Shown here: positions 1 to 13,115 of the stretch, one piece after another
How positions within the stretch are numbered: position 1 is the stretch's first letter
Layout: the number at the start of each line of letters is the position of its first letter
Assembly (NCBI RefSeq): GCF_019112545.1
Contig: NW_025064881.1
Span: 1,710,591-1,774,590 of the forward strand
Length of the DNA: 64,000 nucleotides
Reading direction: 5' to 3'
DNA from: Guyanagaster necrorhizus
Taxonomy: Eukaryota; Basidiomycota; Agaricomycetes; Agaricales; Physalacriaceae
The notes under the pieces: generated by a model
What the model was told of the DNA's origin: nothing
The model's database searches: none
The model's input: the letters and a program-made list of their open reading frames with translations, nothing else
Position numbers and translations under genes: made by a program

Positions 1-356
1 TCAGGCGAGACCTGTTTCTCTTGGGCCGATGACTTTGTACAAGCGTTTGGTGGGTACCTCGATAACCCCAACTCTACGGGTTCCTGTCGCTATTGCCAAT
101 ACTCTATCGGTGACGATTACTATACACCTCTCAATATGAACTACTCGGACAGGTGGAGGAACGTTTTCATTCTGTTTGCCTTCTTCGGTGAGTCTGGTTC
201 CACTGCTTCCGGCGTCTTTATACTGAAGAAAGGCCTTCTAGTGTTCAATGTTTTGGCTACAATAGGTGAGAATAATTTTGTGTCTGTATAGTAAAGGACA
301 GGTTTTAATAGCATTTTCTAGTTGCATCACGTTTCTTACGATACGCAAAGCGCTAA
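1..356 (+). CDS. PDR-type ABC transporter, C-terminal end (partial)
   Basis: The 5' part lies outside the window. The visible frame (first base = codon position 1) carries the cysteine-rich extracellular loop and the YSDRWRNVFILFAFF stretch typical of the last transmembrane region of pleiotropic drug resistance (PDR/CDR, ABCG) efflux pumps. Two short introns are inferred, about 190-239 and 266-321. After the second, the frame reads on as VASRFLRYAKR and stops at 354-356. These proteins pump hydrophobic drugs and lipids across the plasma membrane. The exact last exon is inferred: without the second intron the frame would stop at about 290 instead. The family call rests on the CxYC and YSxRWRN features alone. 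Confidence 0.75.
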
Positions 357-589
357 CGAGTGCATGCCTAGAGATACATAGAATTTATGAACGTACACCT
401 ACCTACCCTACAGCTTTATCAAATTTCCGGCAACATGTTTCTGTTCAGGAGCTACGCCGGGTTGACATCGGATAATGAATCTTCCTTCTGGCACCAGACT
501 GATATGTGGTTCCCAAAACATTGTACAAGAACAAACTTCCGCAAGTGTGCAGATCTTTCAATTGTATCTAGGAAAGCCCGTCTGACTAT

Positions 590-1834
590 CTAAAACTTGA
601 AAACCTGGTCCTCAGTGTATCCTAACTCCTTGAGAGCGCCACTCAACTCTCCCTGCTTGAACCCATCCTTCTTCCCTGCCAATGCAGCAACCTGACCGGG
701 AGGTCCGCATACGAACACCTTCACTTTCTCGTTCAAACTCGCGGGTGCAACATATTTCTTGAGCAAGTCCTTGCTGATGAATCCGGTCGGACCCGTCCAC
801 CCAGCAGGGGGCTTATCAAGAGCGTAAACGACCTGAAGATTGTTAGGGTAACTTTTCTGCAGGGTATCCAGCTCGGGCCGCAAGAGGATATCGGCTTCCG
901 TGACATTTGAGTACACAAGGGTGAACTTGGTGCGATTCGCGGGATCAGGAAGGGCGTGGCTGATGACTTGGTACAGGGGTGTGCTGACAGAGGGGAGTTG
1001 TTGGTTAGTAAGTGGGATGTCATGGGAATTAGTAATGGAAAGGTCGTTTCTGCTTACATTCCACTGCCTCCGCCAATGAGGGTGACTTCGTCGAACTCGT
1101 TATCTTTTGTAGAGTTAGTGGAGTCCATAGGGGTGGAGGAAGGAGATTGGACGTACGCTTGTAAGGCCACTTGGGAATGGGGCCTTTGACGGCAAGGGTG
1201 TCACCCTCCTACATGGAATATAAAGCCAGTTAACGCTTGGATCGACGATACCACGTACCTTGAGAGAGTGAATATGTTTCGACGCGTTGCCATTCTCGTA
1301 TTTCTTTACGAGGAGAGAGAGTACACCTTTTTCGTCAGGCTGGGAGATGGGAGTGTACGGGCGAATGATAGATTTGCCGTTGGCGTCTACGAGCGCGGTG
1401 GGATCAGAAGACTTGATGACGAGACATGAAGCGACAGGCAGAAGGGATGCTTCGTTGTTGGGGAGCTCAAAGACGAAGCTATCCTGCTAGGTAAGTAAAA
1501 CTCCAACCGCAAGTGCGCAACACGCACGTAGATGTGTTGTGGTTGTAAGGAATGATTTTCTTGAGCTTGAAGTCTACAAAGTTGTTGGGATCTAGAGGAC
1601 TCTTCTCCTGAGTCGACATCGTTGCTTGGGTTTGGTTCAGGTAGAAATATGCACCAAGTCCGACTACACCCGCACCGAGAAAGTAATAAGGCGAATTAGA
1701 GGATTTCTCGGCTGAGGCACCTGTAGAATACGCTCGACGCGTCTGAATATTGGTTGGTATTGGACTAAAGAGTACACAGAAAAGGGTCTTACGAGGAAAC
1801 GAGCCGAGGCGGTAGCAGATCTGAGGAATGACAT
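590..1834 (-). CDS. MCR1: NADH-cytochrome b5 reductase, mitochondrial type
   Basis: Flavoprotein that moves electrons from NADH to cytochrome b5 and other acceptors. The start at 1834 gives MSFLRSATASARFL, the usual mitochondrial leader of MCR1 homologues, followed by an intron (1743-1792) and then TRRAYSTGASAEK and a membrane segment (YYFLGAGVVGLGAYFYL). Later exons carry the FAD-binding RPYTPIS motif near 1340-1360, the GGGSG/TPLYQ NADH-binding segment near 1040-1060, and VFVCGPPGQ near 700 before the terminal VFKF. About five exons are needed. A longer reading that starts at 1904 runs through the first intron and is rejected. The start codon is only about 60 bases from a possible divergent reading frame at 1895. 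Confidence 0.9.
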
Positions 1835-1894
1835 CGTATTTGACGTTTAAGTAGATTTTTCGAATTCTATCCCGTTGATTCCTAAGCAAAAAAG

Positions 1895-2551
1895 ATGGCG
1901 TCATCCAAAGTAAAGTGTTGCAAGAAAAAGGTACATACGCTGAGTATAGAATCTTAGTGATATATTTCTTTCTAGATTTCTAGGCTGCTCGTTGCGGGCG
2001 ATGGAAAGGAGCCGAGTTCAGCCGCGGACCAGAAACGGATGGTGCCGACGCAGGACTGCGCCATGCAAGTAGCTGGCTGCTTCGTGCACTCAGGACCGAT
2101 TCTGGATTGCGCAGACCATCATGCAGTAAATGCTCAACGCGATAGAAGCACGCTTTTTCGTCTTCATTCGGGACCGATGGAGCATCTTATCATGGGAAGT
2201 CGCGGATATTTTAGAAACAATTGCGAATCACGTCGACCAAAAACTTATGCAAGACGGCAGCGGCATCCCAGAGCTCAACAAAAGTGGCTGCTACCGAAGT
2301 TGCGGTCCCGCATGCACAAAAAGTTTTTCGTATGTAAGATTCATTCAATTCAACACGAAATGTCAGCCGGTACTCTCAGGCTCGAATTGATGCATGAAGT
2401 CACCATCCGACTCGCGTTCGATTTTGTGGCGTCCCCTGCAATGTCAGTATCTAAGCGAGCATCATTTGCGTCATACAATAGCTTCTGTGACGATAAAAAA
2501 AAAGAGAAACGAAAGAAAACATCGAACTTCGCGTTGAAAGCGTCGGCCTAG
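1895..2551 (+). other. Uncertain ORF, possibly a broken small cysteine-rich gene
   Basis: An ATG at 1895 opens MASSKVKCCKKK. A plausible intron (about 1931-1974, GTACAT...TTCTAG) joins it to an open frame running from 1975 to 2551. Within the same DNA, a different frame (2130-2390) gives a more protein-like helical segment, EARFFVFIRDRWSILSWEVADI, preceded in a third frame by RRPSCSKC. The good segments do not share one frame. This resembles a small cysteine-cluster plus coiled-coil protein that has taken frameshifts, but I do not recognise the family. It lies between divergent MCR1 and the HOG1 promoter, so it could also be non-coding promoter DNA. Confidence 0.25.
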
Positions 2552-2709
2552 GCCTGCAGGAATTCATTTTATCAAGTGTAGGCGGAAGCGAGGGCAACTG
2601 AGTGAGATTTTCGTCGATCGAATGCGGTAATCCCTTTTACGGTCACGGACCTACTGCACCTCTTTACAACAGGCGTCCATCATCCTTCCCTTTCTCCCCC
2701 CCCCCAGTC

Positions 2710-4529
<1,820 letters not shown>

Positions 4530-5050
4530 ATCCCTCCCTCCCCTCTTCCGCTGTGTGTTGTTCTTTTTCTTTCTAGAAGTCGTCTTTATATCCTTACTTT
4601 TCCCCATGCACGGACCGGGACTTACACGTAGTTCCATCATTGGTATACCTTATTGCCCTGGTGGGAAATTTACTCTAGTTTCACGAAGAAGCAAAGATAT
4701 GTATCTCGTACTTGCCATGAGGAAGAATACAGTATTATACACGTACAATGTAGGATTTAATGCGAGCGTCTAAGTACATGTTGGAGGATTCGGAGGAACC
4801 GAGGGAACGTGAATCAAACATGCAATGTGTGAAATTATAGCGTTATTCTCCCAATGTGCGGAGGTTTGGTATTAATTCAGAATGCTAGTCAGAGGGCATT
4901 GAGACTGAACTCATGATTAAGAGATTGGCAACGTACCCAAGTTCCTGTCATCATCCAGGGATTGGAATTACAGTTCGCTGAGGGACTGAGATATTAAAGT
5001 CGCCCTTCAACGACACTGGATGTACGGAACAGCGAAATGACAAACCTGTA
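4530..5050. other. Intergenic between convergent genes
   Basis: Holds the 3' ends of HOG1 (+) and the small coiled-coil gene (-). Only short frames without protein character occur here. I see no repeat, RNA gene or relic. Confidence 0.5.
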
Positions 5051-5308
5051 TCAAACCGATTCTCTCTTTTCATCGTCGCCTACTACTTTTTGCTTCTGCA
5101 CAGGCTCGTTCCTCTCGAGGATAGCAAGGAGAGAATCCAAATTCCCCAATAAATCGTCCAGCTTCCTCTCCATGCCCTTGGCTACCCCATCTGCACTTTC
5201 CAGACGCTGGATGAGCTCTGCAACACTAGCCTCATCCGACTCATCGAGGTTATCCTGGGACAGCAGGGAAGTCAACAGAGAGATATCGTCGTCGAGAGAC
5301 TGCGTCAT
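5051..5308 (-). CDS. Small acidic coiled-coil protein, unknown function
   Basis: An intronless frame of 85 residues starting MTQSLDDDISLLTSLL. It is acidic and heptad-rich (SVAELIQRLESADGVAKGMERKLDDLL followed by GNLDSLLAIL), so a helical coiled-coil protein is expected, with a charged tail ending EKRESV. I do not recognise a named family, although short basidiomycete proteins of this layout exist. The frame extends upstream to 5446, but those codons overlap the THO gene on the other strand, so the ATG at 5308 is preferred. That leaves only 37 bases between its start and the start of HPR1/THOC1, which implies overlapping 5' UTRs or a shared compact promoter. Confidence 0.6.
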   Translation of the reverse strand: MTQSLDDDISLLTSLLSQDNLDESDEASVAELIQRLESADGVAKGMERKLDDLLGNLDSLLAILERNEPVQKQKVVGDDEKRESV

Positions 5309-5345
5309 GGAAAGCGGAACGAAACACGCTTCGGCATATGCCATC

Positions 5346-7809
5346 ATGGTTTCTCTCCAACCCATTCTCACCGCCCTACTCAAGTCCCTCCCGCTTCCCC
5401 CCGTCGAGCCGCATGTCGTTAAAGAGAATATCCTCAAGGTTGTCAAGAGCGGGAAGCAGATGAAGATATCAGTGGAGAATCAGAGGGTGCAGTGGGAGTA
5501 TTTGTTGAAGAATGAGATATTCAAGCTTGCTGTGCGTTCACCTGTTCTTTCCTGGGGGTATCTTTGACGACTTGGTAGGAAACTGAGGGCGAGGCTTTGA
5601 AAGAGGATCCTGTGGGATATTATGCCCAGCTGCAGACCTGGCTTGACTTAGTCTTGACGTTTAGTGAACTTGGTTCGTCAGTTTTACAGGAACAAATGAA
5701 GGTTCTCTTATTTGTCTTTTACAGAAATATGTGACCCGACATTCACATTCATCGTCCTCCAAGACCTCCTCGAGACGCAGACCATCACTTCGTGCTCGCA
5801 TATATTCTCTTGGATCGAATCTCGCGCGCCTAGGCTCACGGAAGGCATGGTGCCCCAGAAGGGCAAATCGCTCTTTCTGCTGAGGATGCTGAACGACTTG
5901 CTGCGGCGCCTGTCGAAGATGGGGTCGACGACGATGTTTTGCGGTCGGATACTGACCTTCTTGAGTGGCGCGTTTCCGTTGAGTGAGCGGAGTGGCGTTA
6001 ATCTGAGGGGAGAGTATGGACCGACGTGGGAGGGCGTGAAGGATATGACAAAGGGTGAGGAGTATGGTGAGAAGAAGAAGGCCGATAAGGAGACGAAGAA
6101 TGAGAAACAGGATGAGGACGACAAAATGCAGGCTGAGGATGACAAGCCTGCGTTGACGACGCAGCCTGGCAATGCTGACAGTAAGTATATTATCATCCCG
6201 TCTCATTTGAAGTCTAAGATAAACCTTATATATTCAGACTTCTATCAAACATTCTGGTCTTTGCAGCAGCCCTTCTCTAAACCACCGCTATTCTCCGACC
6301 CCTCAACTTTTCCGGTATTCAAGGAATCTGTGGACAAGGTCCTGCCTGTCCTCAAGGAAGCCACTGCGAAGGAACGCGTAATGATGGGCAGCAGAGCCGG
6401 CTCCGGCGGTTCAGGCTCGCTCAAACGAAAACGGGAACCACTAGACACTGGAGAAGAACCAGTTACAGACTACTTTTTCGCTAAGTTCTTGACGAGTCCT
6501 GATCTCCTAGATCTCGAAGTGAGTGTCGATCTCAATGACCGTCATATGTCATTGACAATCGTGTTTCTAGTTGAAAGATACACACTTTCGACGTCAGTTT
6601 CTTTTTCAGCTTCTTATACTCCTCAGTCATCTCCTTACATTCGTCAAATCTGCAAAAGAACGGTGGGCGACGGTTCGCAATCGATCCTTGCACATGGATT
6701 TCACACTCGAAGCTGCCGACATTCAGTGGGTCCAGGAAACCTTCAACAAGACGATGGAAGAACTTCGGCAAACCACTCCCAATGGTCGTGCATTCGCAGA
6801 CACAGTCGGCGTCATACTTGAGCGCGAGAAGAATTGGATCAAATGGAAAAACGAACTTTGTGTACCGTTTGACAAGGCGCCCTGGTCTACGGAAGTCGAT
6901 GGAGTGAAACTCGGGTTTGAAGAGGCCACAAAGTCGTTACGGGAAAAAATGAGAGAACCTCCGGAAGATTGGAAGTGGAAATATGGTAGCGAATACTTGA
7001 CGGACGTCTGGGAGATGGGATACAGAGACCTCGATGACTTGGCGTTCCCTTTTAAGTTGAGCGCCCAATTCGTCATCTTTTATATGCTTATACCTTTTTA
7101 GACCGGGAGAGGTTAAAGATTTTGTCAAACGACTGAAAATGGAAGATACTCAGATTGAGCAGCGGAAGAAACAAATCGCCAGGCAGGCAGAACGGGTTGC
7201 TGCACTTGCTACAAGTCAGCCAATACTGGCCCCAGTACCACTCAAAATGTCCGAGACAGCACTTGTCTCTGGTATCGAATCGACCCCGCGTCCAGCACCA
7301 GTTGCTACTCCCACGAACCCTTCGCTCCATCCGTCTCTCCCCGCAAAGCCCGTAGCTACTCCAGCACCGAAGCCTGCTCAAGATCCGCAAACAGCACCAC
7401 CAGTTCCAGAGCCTTCGCCCACACCACTTCCTGCTATACATGCTAGATCCAGTCCACCAACTGATCCCAAGATCATTAAATACGAAGAAGTGCGATATTT
7501 CTCCGTGTTGCTTGTCTCGACCTTACTGACCTATGCTAGAACAAGCAAAGGATCGCATGGCTCGCGCTCCGGGCGGCCCGTGAACAGCACTTGAATTTAT
7601 TTGGAAGGATTGGAACCGGGGACATCGAGCTTTTGGTTGAGGAAATTGAATCTGCTAAACAAAAAGAGATAGTTCAGCCGCTCAGAGATGCCCCACCGGA
7701 AGAGACCGGGTCGGCAAGTCCACTGGTCGCTGTACCGACTGCAGCAGAAGACTCGAAACCGGTCGAGAAGGCTGACGGAGAGGGGGATGTCAAAATGGAC
7801 GAACGGTAG
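5346..7809 (+). CDS. HPR1: THO complex subunit 1 (HPR1/THOC1)
   Basis: Subunit of the THO/TREX complex, which couples transcription to mRNA packaging and export and limits R-loops. The start at 5346 ([16 protein letters not shown]) is followed by exons carrying the THOC1 core: [18 protein letters not shown] near 5775 and [18 protein letters not shown] near 5865, then [26 protein letters not shown] charged acidic insert occupies 6050-6180. The C-terminal part contains [17 protein letters not shown] near 7000, a proline/alanine-rich linker (7230-7440), and, after a short intron near 7492-7541, [23 protein letters not shown]. The frame ends at 7807-7809. The upstream extension of the same frame to 5037 is antisense to the small coiled-coil gene and is not adopted. 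Confidence 0.88.
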
Positions 7810-8072
7810 CACACCGGTGGAAGCAAAAGTATTGTAGTAGGGAGGTATCTAGGCATCGTCGAGGAACCTGGAATCGGAATTTTTTTGGAGTTCCCAATGC
7901 ATACGATTTACGGATCATGGTGGGGGTACCCTAAATATACACACGGCCCAGCGGTAACGGTAACTCGCGTGATAAACTCTATGGCACGATCGATAAAAGG
8001 ACTCGATTTTTTTTTCCTTCTACTCCGTTTGACTTGATTTTCGCTTTTCTTCTATACGACTTTCTTACGACC

Positions 8073-9561
8073 ATGTCCACGCCTCTCAAAGTAGGCCGCT
8101 GCTGTCGTCGTCGTGTTGTCTGTAATAACTCGTCTTTCAGAACGTGCTCGTTACGGGAGGAGCAGGTTACATTGGTGAGTCCTCCTTTTTCCTTATTTTT
8201 ATTCTGACCACCTCTTCTTAGGATCACATGTCGTCTATTGCCTCCAAAAAACTCGACGATACAAAGTTATTTCTATAGATAATGGCCACAATTCACTGCC
8301 CGAGGCACTCGTTCGAGTTGGCCAGCTATCCAGAGAAGAGTTACCTCCAGACGCCTCCGAACGGGATATCCAATCCACCGAAATCGATATGCACAACGTC
8401 GATTTGACCAAGGAGGAGCAGGTTCGAGGCGTGTTTGAGAAGTATGGCAAGGGTGGAATCTGGGGACTGATACATATAGCGGTGAGTCCAAGGTAGCGTC
8501 GTTCATCGTTCTGCACAGGTTCTCACTTGTTCCTTGCAGGCATACAAAGCTGTTGGAGAATCTACCGAAATACCTCTCACTTATTACCAAAACAATGTTG
8601 CCGCGACCATCTCACTTCTCCAAATCATGTCAGAATTCGAGTGCTACCGGCTGGTCTATTCGTCATCTGCCACGGTATACGGCACGCCCCCCATCGTTCC
8701 CATTCCGGAGAGCACCCGGTTACAAGCAGACAGTCCTTACGGAAAGACAAAAGTAATGGCCGAGACAATCATTGACGATCTATGTCATGGTGCGTCGCGT
8801 TTCTCCCTCGTCGGCCACTCCATCTGACCACTAATAAACCTTAGCTGAACCTGAGAAATGGCAGGCCATTTCTCTTCGTTACTTCAAGTAAGCATCCCCA
8901 GTATATCAGCCTTGGGTCTTCTCATTGACGCTCTTTAGCCCCGCTGGCGCACACCCTTCAGGCCGCATCGGCGAAGATCCCAAAGGCCGACCCGGAAACC
9001 TTCTACCACTTCTTGCCCATATGGCCGTAGGTCGCGTCAAGGAAGCTGTGCTAAAGGTCTTTGGAAATGATTATCCCACTCAGTGTGTACTGTCTCCTTC
9101 TACATCTGCATCCCGCTAATGCATACTAAAGCGATGGAACATGCGTTCGGGATTATCTACACGTCCTAGATCTCGCTTCAGGTCACCTTTTGGCCCTCGA
9201 CGCACTCGACGGCAATAGCCAGGTTTTCCACGACCGACCAAACGCCCGTTTTAAAGCGTACAATCTTGGCAAAGGCAGAGGGATGAGTGTGCTGGAGATT
9301 GTCGAGGCCATGAGACTAGCCACCGGGTTCGATTACAGAACCGAGATCATAGGAAGACGGTGAGTTTCGGGATGTCCGTTCCGCTTTCATATATCTTAAC
9401 TTTCATTCTAAACAAGACGCGGTGACGTTCCGGACCTCACTGCGGATCCCACTCTTGCTGAAAAGGAGCTGGGATTCAAGGCTTCCCAGGACCTCGGGAC
9501 GATGTGTCGGGACCTGTGGAATTGGCAGAGCAAGAACCCGCAAGGGTACGGAGAACAGTAG
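8073..9561 (+). CDS. GAL10: UDP-glucose 4-epimerase
   Basis: Leloir-pathway enzyme interconverting UDP-galactose and UDP-glucose with bound NAD. The start at 8073 (MSTPLK) is followed by an intron and [19 protein letters not shown], the Rossmann glycine motif. SSSATVYG near 8660 carries the catalytic serine/threonine region, and SPYGKTK near 8735 the Tyr-x-x-x-Lys pair. [13 protein letters not shown] and [14 protein letters not shown] are the usual epimerase signatures. The protein ends GYGEQ, so it is a stand-alone epimerase of normal length without the aldose 1-epimerase (mutarotase) half found in yeast Gal10. About six introns interrupt the gene, and no lesions were seen. Confidence 0.93.
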
Positions 9562-10320
9562 GACTTTCTAATTTAAACTTTTCTGGACGCGTTAAATGTA
9601 ATTATCGGCCTACCTCGTTTTATATCCTACGTGCTACGACCTTGTGGGGCCTTCCTTTCATCTTATGTATTGTTGGATAGATCTTACCACTGCGTCGTTT
9701 GGGGTCAGGGTGTTATTCTTTTGATTTCAATTTCACTTCCCAAACACCCTGTATAACATAGTAACTATCTCCCTTCAACGTTTACTCCCCGTTTGCATTT
9801 TAATTTCCCTCTTAGTTGCTATGATTATTTGCTGTAACCGCGATAGATTTAAATAACGATGCATAGGAAAAATTTGAAGTTTTGAGAATCCTGTTTCAGC
9901 CAAGCTATGTTATATTTCAATCTTTGGTCTCATGCAGACTCGGACTAACAATCACTGCAGTAGTACAGTACAGACTTCCGTACCATTACCAGACGCGATT
10001 TCCCATTACACGTGACCCTGCCTTGTACTTTTGGCAACTCATGACGTTTGAACTGCGTTGATCACTGGTAAAAATCCAGAATGAACCTTCGAAAAGAACT
10101 TGAATTTGGTTACAGACGGTTAGAGTACACCTGCCAAAAGTTATGAAATAAGCACCTGAAAGCAATTCCGAACGCTCCAAGGAGCTCCGAAACGTTCCGC
10201 TGTTATTTAATTTCAGTGTTAGATATATCCATGCCGACGAAAAGGTTCTTCTTTCCCACATCTTGCTGTTTGACTGGCATCTGTGACAAGATCAGCGTCA
10301 TCAAAGCTAATGCAACATTC
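9562..10320. other. Intergenic between convergent genes
   Basis: 760 bases between the ends of the epimerase (+) and the DUF4246 gene (-). It is moderately AT-rich. A frame at 9986-10261 (-) has no recognisable features. I see nothing functional beyond likely 3' UTRs. Confidence 0.5.
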
Positions 10321-12279
10321 CTAAGGATATAGAAGAATATCGGGACCATTAAATACATCAAAAGGTATTGAAAAATAATGGTCATCATTATTCGAAATGA
10401 ACTCTCGTCGCTCCTGCATCATTTCCTCCTGAAGACTTACCATCTCATCTTCATCCACGAGCCAATCCACATGGTCCATTATCCTCGTTACGACTTCCTC
10501 TGGGAAACGCACGTCAAGAAAACTATCCAATGCTTCACGGATCCATGCTTTTTGTTGTGGCGGAACATTTGAGGTGGACGGGATCGGCGGGATGTCAGGA
10601 TCGACTAGAAGGAATGAGATCATACGTCTGTGTCCTGGTTTCCTTGGATCGGCTAGTTGAATTGGTGTATGTCGGTACTGGTAGATGTTTGGGAAGACTA
10701 TGGCTGTTCCTTGGTAGATAGGCACGTTGCCAATGTATTGGTGGCATGGAGCGGCATCTCGCATGCCCCAGGTTCGAAAGGTGGCGCCATTATCGCCAGC
10801 GTTGAAGCCTCTAGGGTACGTAACAGCCATGCGAAACTCGATAGAACTGTTTACTACGTTCTCCTGGATTGGGAACGTGACTTGAGTACGGAACCCTTTG
10901 ACAAATGGGTATCGCATACCTCGGAGGTGTAGAAGAATCCACAGGCGACGATTCGCTCATTTTTCATTCCCTCAACTCTCCACGCTTCAATATGGCCCTG
11001 ATGACTTTGCCCAGCGTTCTGGGTGTTTACTAACTTCAGTCCACGCCAAGCGAACAAGTAAAAAACGCACAAGCCGCATTTCCGAAGCGCCAATGACTAC
11101 TTGCAGTCTTCTGCCTCCGAGCCTTACGACGTGTTTCCTCTCTTCCAGACCACCCTGATAACCATCTTTTGGAATATCAGGTAGATTGATGGGTCTGTGA
11201 GACATCCAGTGCCACATGTCGAGCTCGTATAGAGCCCAGCCCTCTTCATCATCCGAGAACTCCGGTGGCTCCGGCTCGCTCCATTGTGTGTACCACGACC
11301 GACCGGGTATGCGCTGAGGTAAAGGGTTATTTCGGTGGAGGTCGCTGAGAGTATGTTCAAATAATGGAATGAAGGCTGATAGGGTTTTGCTGAGGAGTAG
11401 GTAGAGAGATTTGTGCCGGGGATGAAGATCGTTGATGTAAGACGATAGTTCCAGGTGGTTAGAAGTAGTCAGCTGGACGTCTGTGGGTAATAATGCGAAT
11501 TTGCGAGACACAGAGTATGTGGCATCGACAGGGGCCGAGATGGGGGTAGGATTACCTTGAAGGTCGGTGGATATCGATCTACCGTAAACAAGAGGACACG
11601 TGTAAGGATTGATCAGTTTTATAGTCCTCTTGCTGGAATCCCATCCCAGAGAACAAAGCTCATGGTCGAGAGAAGAGACGATCAAGGGCTCTAGAAGAGA
11701 TTCTGATTCCCATATACGCTCAAAACAAGACACTTGGCTACAAGATTTTTAGAATAGGATCAGAAGAGTCGAAACACTGGAGTGATTACCAATTGTTCGC
11801 TTGATCGCGAAGTAAGGCGTACCCTTCCAGCTCTTCAAGAACATATTCGGCCTTGTGGGCAAATGAAACAAGCTGAAACCATTGAAGAAAATTTACACGC
11901 GCCTGTCTCTCAGATAATTTTATGTTGGTGTCCTCTCCGCATGGCAGAGGGATTTGCCATTCGCGATCACATGCTGTCAAGATCCAGTTGCGTTTAAATG
12001 TCTTTTCGTAGTATAATAACCACCAGTCCTTTTGACGACGAATAATAGCAGAAATGCGACTCATGGCCAGGTCTACAAGCTAGTAAGATTATCCAATGAG
12101 TTCATTCAAGTACTTTTTACGAAACCCACAGTTCGAGGGTTATCTGGATCAGTAAAAAGATAAGAAGATTATGAAGTTTGAGCAACCAAAGATCTCTCAC
12201 CACCGACGCCACCCAGATATTGGGTACAATCGTTGAAAGGATGGCGATAGCCACGAGAATCCGACATACTCTGCATCAT
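10321..12279 (-). CDS. DUF4246 family protein
   Basis: Fungal DUF4246 protein; function not established. Proposed start at 12279 (MMQSMSDSRGYRHPFNDCTQYLGG), then a short exon DNPRTV and the conserved block MSRISAIIRRQKDWW near 12064-12020. Further downstream come SCFERIWESESLLEPL, the central RSWYTQWSEPEPPEFSDDEEGW, RRLQVVIGASEM, then EAWRVEGMKNERIVACGFFY. The last exon carries TAIVFPNIYQYRHTPIQLADP with KPGHRRMISFLLVDP and PSTSNVPPQQ. The histidines in the WHVEGMKNE-like, YQHRV-like and PGHRK-like blocks of this family suggest a metal site; here the first (usually WHVEG) reads WRVEG. At least five exons, apparently intact. The original function of the family is unknown to me. Confidence 0.82.
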
Positions 12280-12410
12280 TCGTACTGGGGGTCGTCACCA
12301 AAGAGCTCCGGGTGATTGCCGCCGGCAATTACCGGAGACGGTTTAATCGTTCACATCAACAGCATCAACCTTACTGTGAACGTACGACTAGAATACCGCT
12401 ATGGTACGTG

Positions 12411-12996
12411 CCGTATCTTCGACTTTATCATGGTCAACTGACTACGATATTGGTTAGGCTTGGCAGGTCAGAATGTCCAGCTCGCGGGGCAAGCCCTACT
12501 TCTACGATGCGGACACGCAACAATCATCGTGGGATCCGCCTGCTGGCCTTACACAGGAGCAAATACAGCAGCTCCCAGGCGCAAATTATCTCACAGCCCA
12601 AGATGACAAAGTCAGGGCTAGCCATTTGTTGGTGAAGCACAGCGGTAGCAGGCGCCCGTCTAGTTGGAAGGAAGCAAGTCACATTTTAAAGTTGTCCAGT
12701 CCGAATATTTATCTAAATTTTGACGACAGGCCAACATAACGCGCTCGAAAGAGGAGGCGATCAAAATCCTGAAGACGTACCAGGATCTTATTGGCAACTC
12801 CCCTGACAAGCTTGGACAACTGGCGACTAAATATTCCGACTGCTCCTCTCATGAAAGGGGCGGCGACCTTGGCTTCTTTGGACGCGGTCAGATGCAGAAG
12901 CCGCTCGAGGATACTGCCTTTGGCCTCAAGGTTGGAGAGATCAGCGATATCATCAGCACGGACAGCGGTGTCCATTTGGTACTGAGAACCGCGTAG
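12411..12996 (+). CDS. ESS1: PIN1/ESS1-type peptidyl-prolyl cis-trans isomerase
   Basis: Isomerase that acts on phospho-Ser/Thr-Pro bonds, for example in the RNA polymerase II tail. The ATG at 12411-12413 alone forms the first exon; an intron (12414-12457) follows, and then AWQVRMSSSRGKPYFYDADTQQSSWDPP, a WW domain with both tryptophans. The rotamase domain follows: VRASHLLVKHSGSRRPSSWKE (with the phosphate-binding arginines in SRRPSSW), an intron, then SKEEAIKILKTY and SDCSSHERGGDLGFFGRGQM, ending DSGVHLVLRTA. Length and domain order match the family exactly. The gene is divergent from the DUF4246 gene, with about 130 bases between their starts. Confidence 0.93.
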
Positions 12997-13115
12997 GGAG
13001 ATGCTGGAAGACGGAAATAAAGGAAGAACTAAAGATTGTATAATATTCTATGCCTTCAAATAGGTGATTACGTAACGCTCTATCTACCTCCTCAGCCCTG
13101 AAAGTGACCACCATT

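Noticed and set aside
5037..5345. N-terminal extension of THOC1
   Set aside because: The frame is open but serine-rich and antisense to the 85-residue coiled-coil gene. The family start fits 5346.
9986..10261. Minus-strand 91-codon frame downstream of the DUF4246 gene
   Set aside because: It lies after the DUF4246 stop, shows no similarity I can recognise and is most likely 3' UTR.
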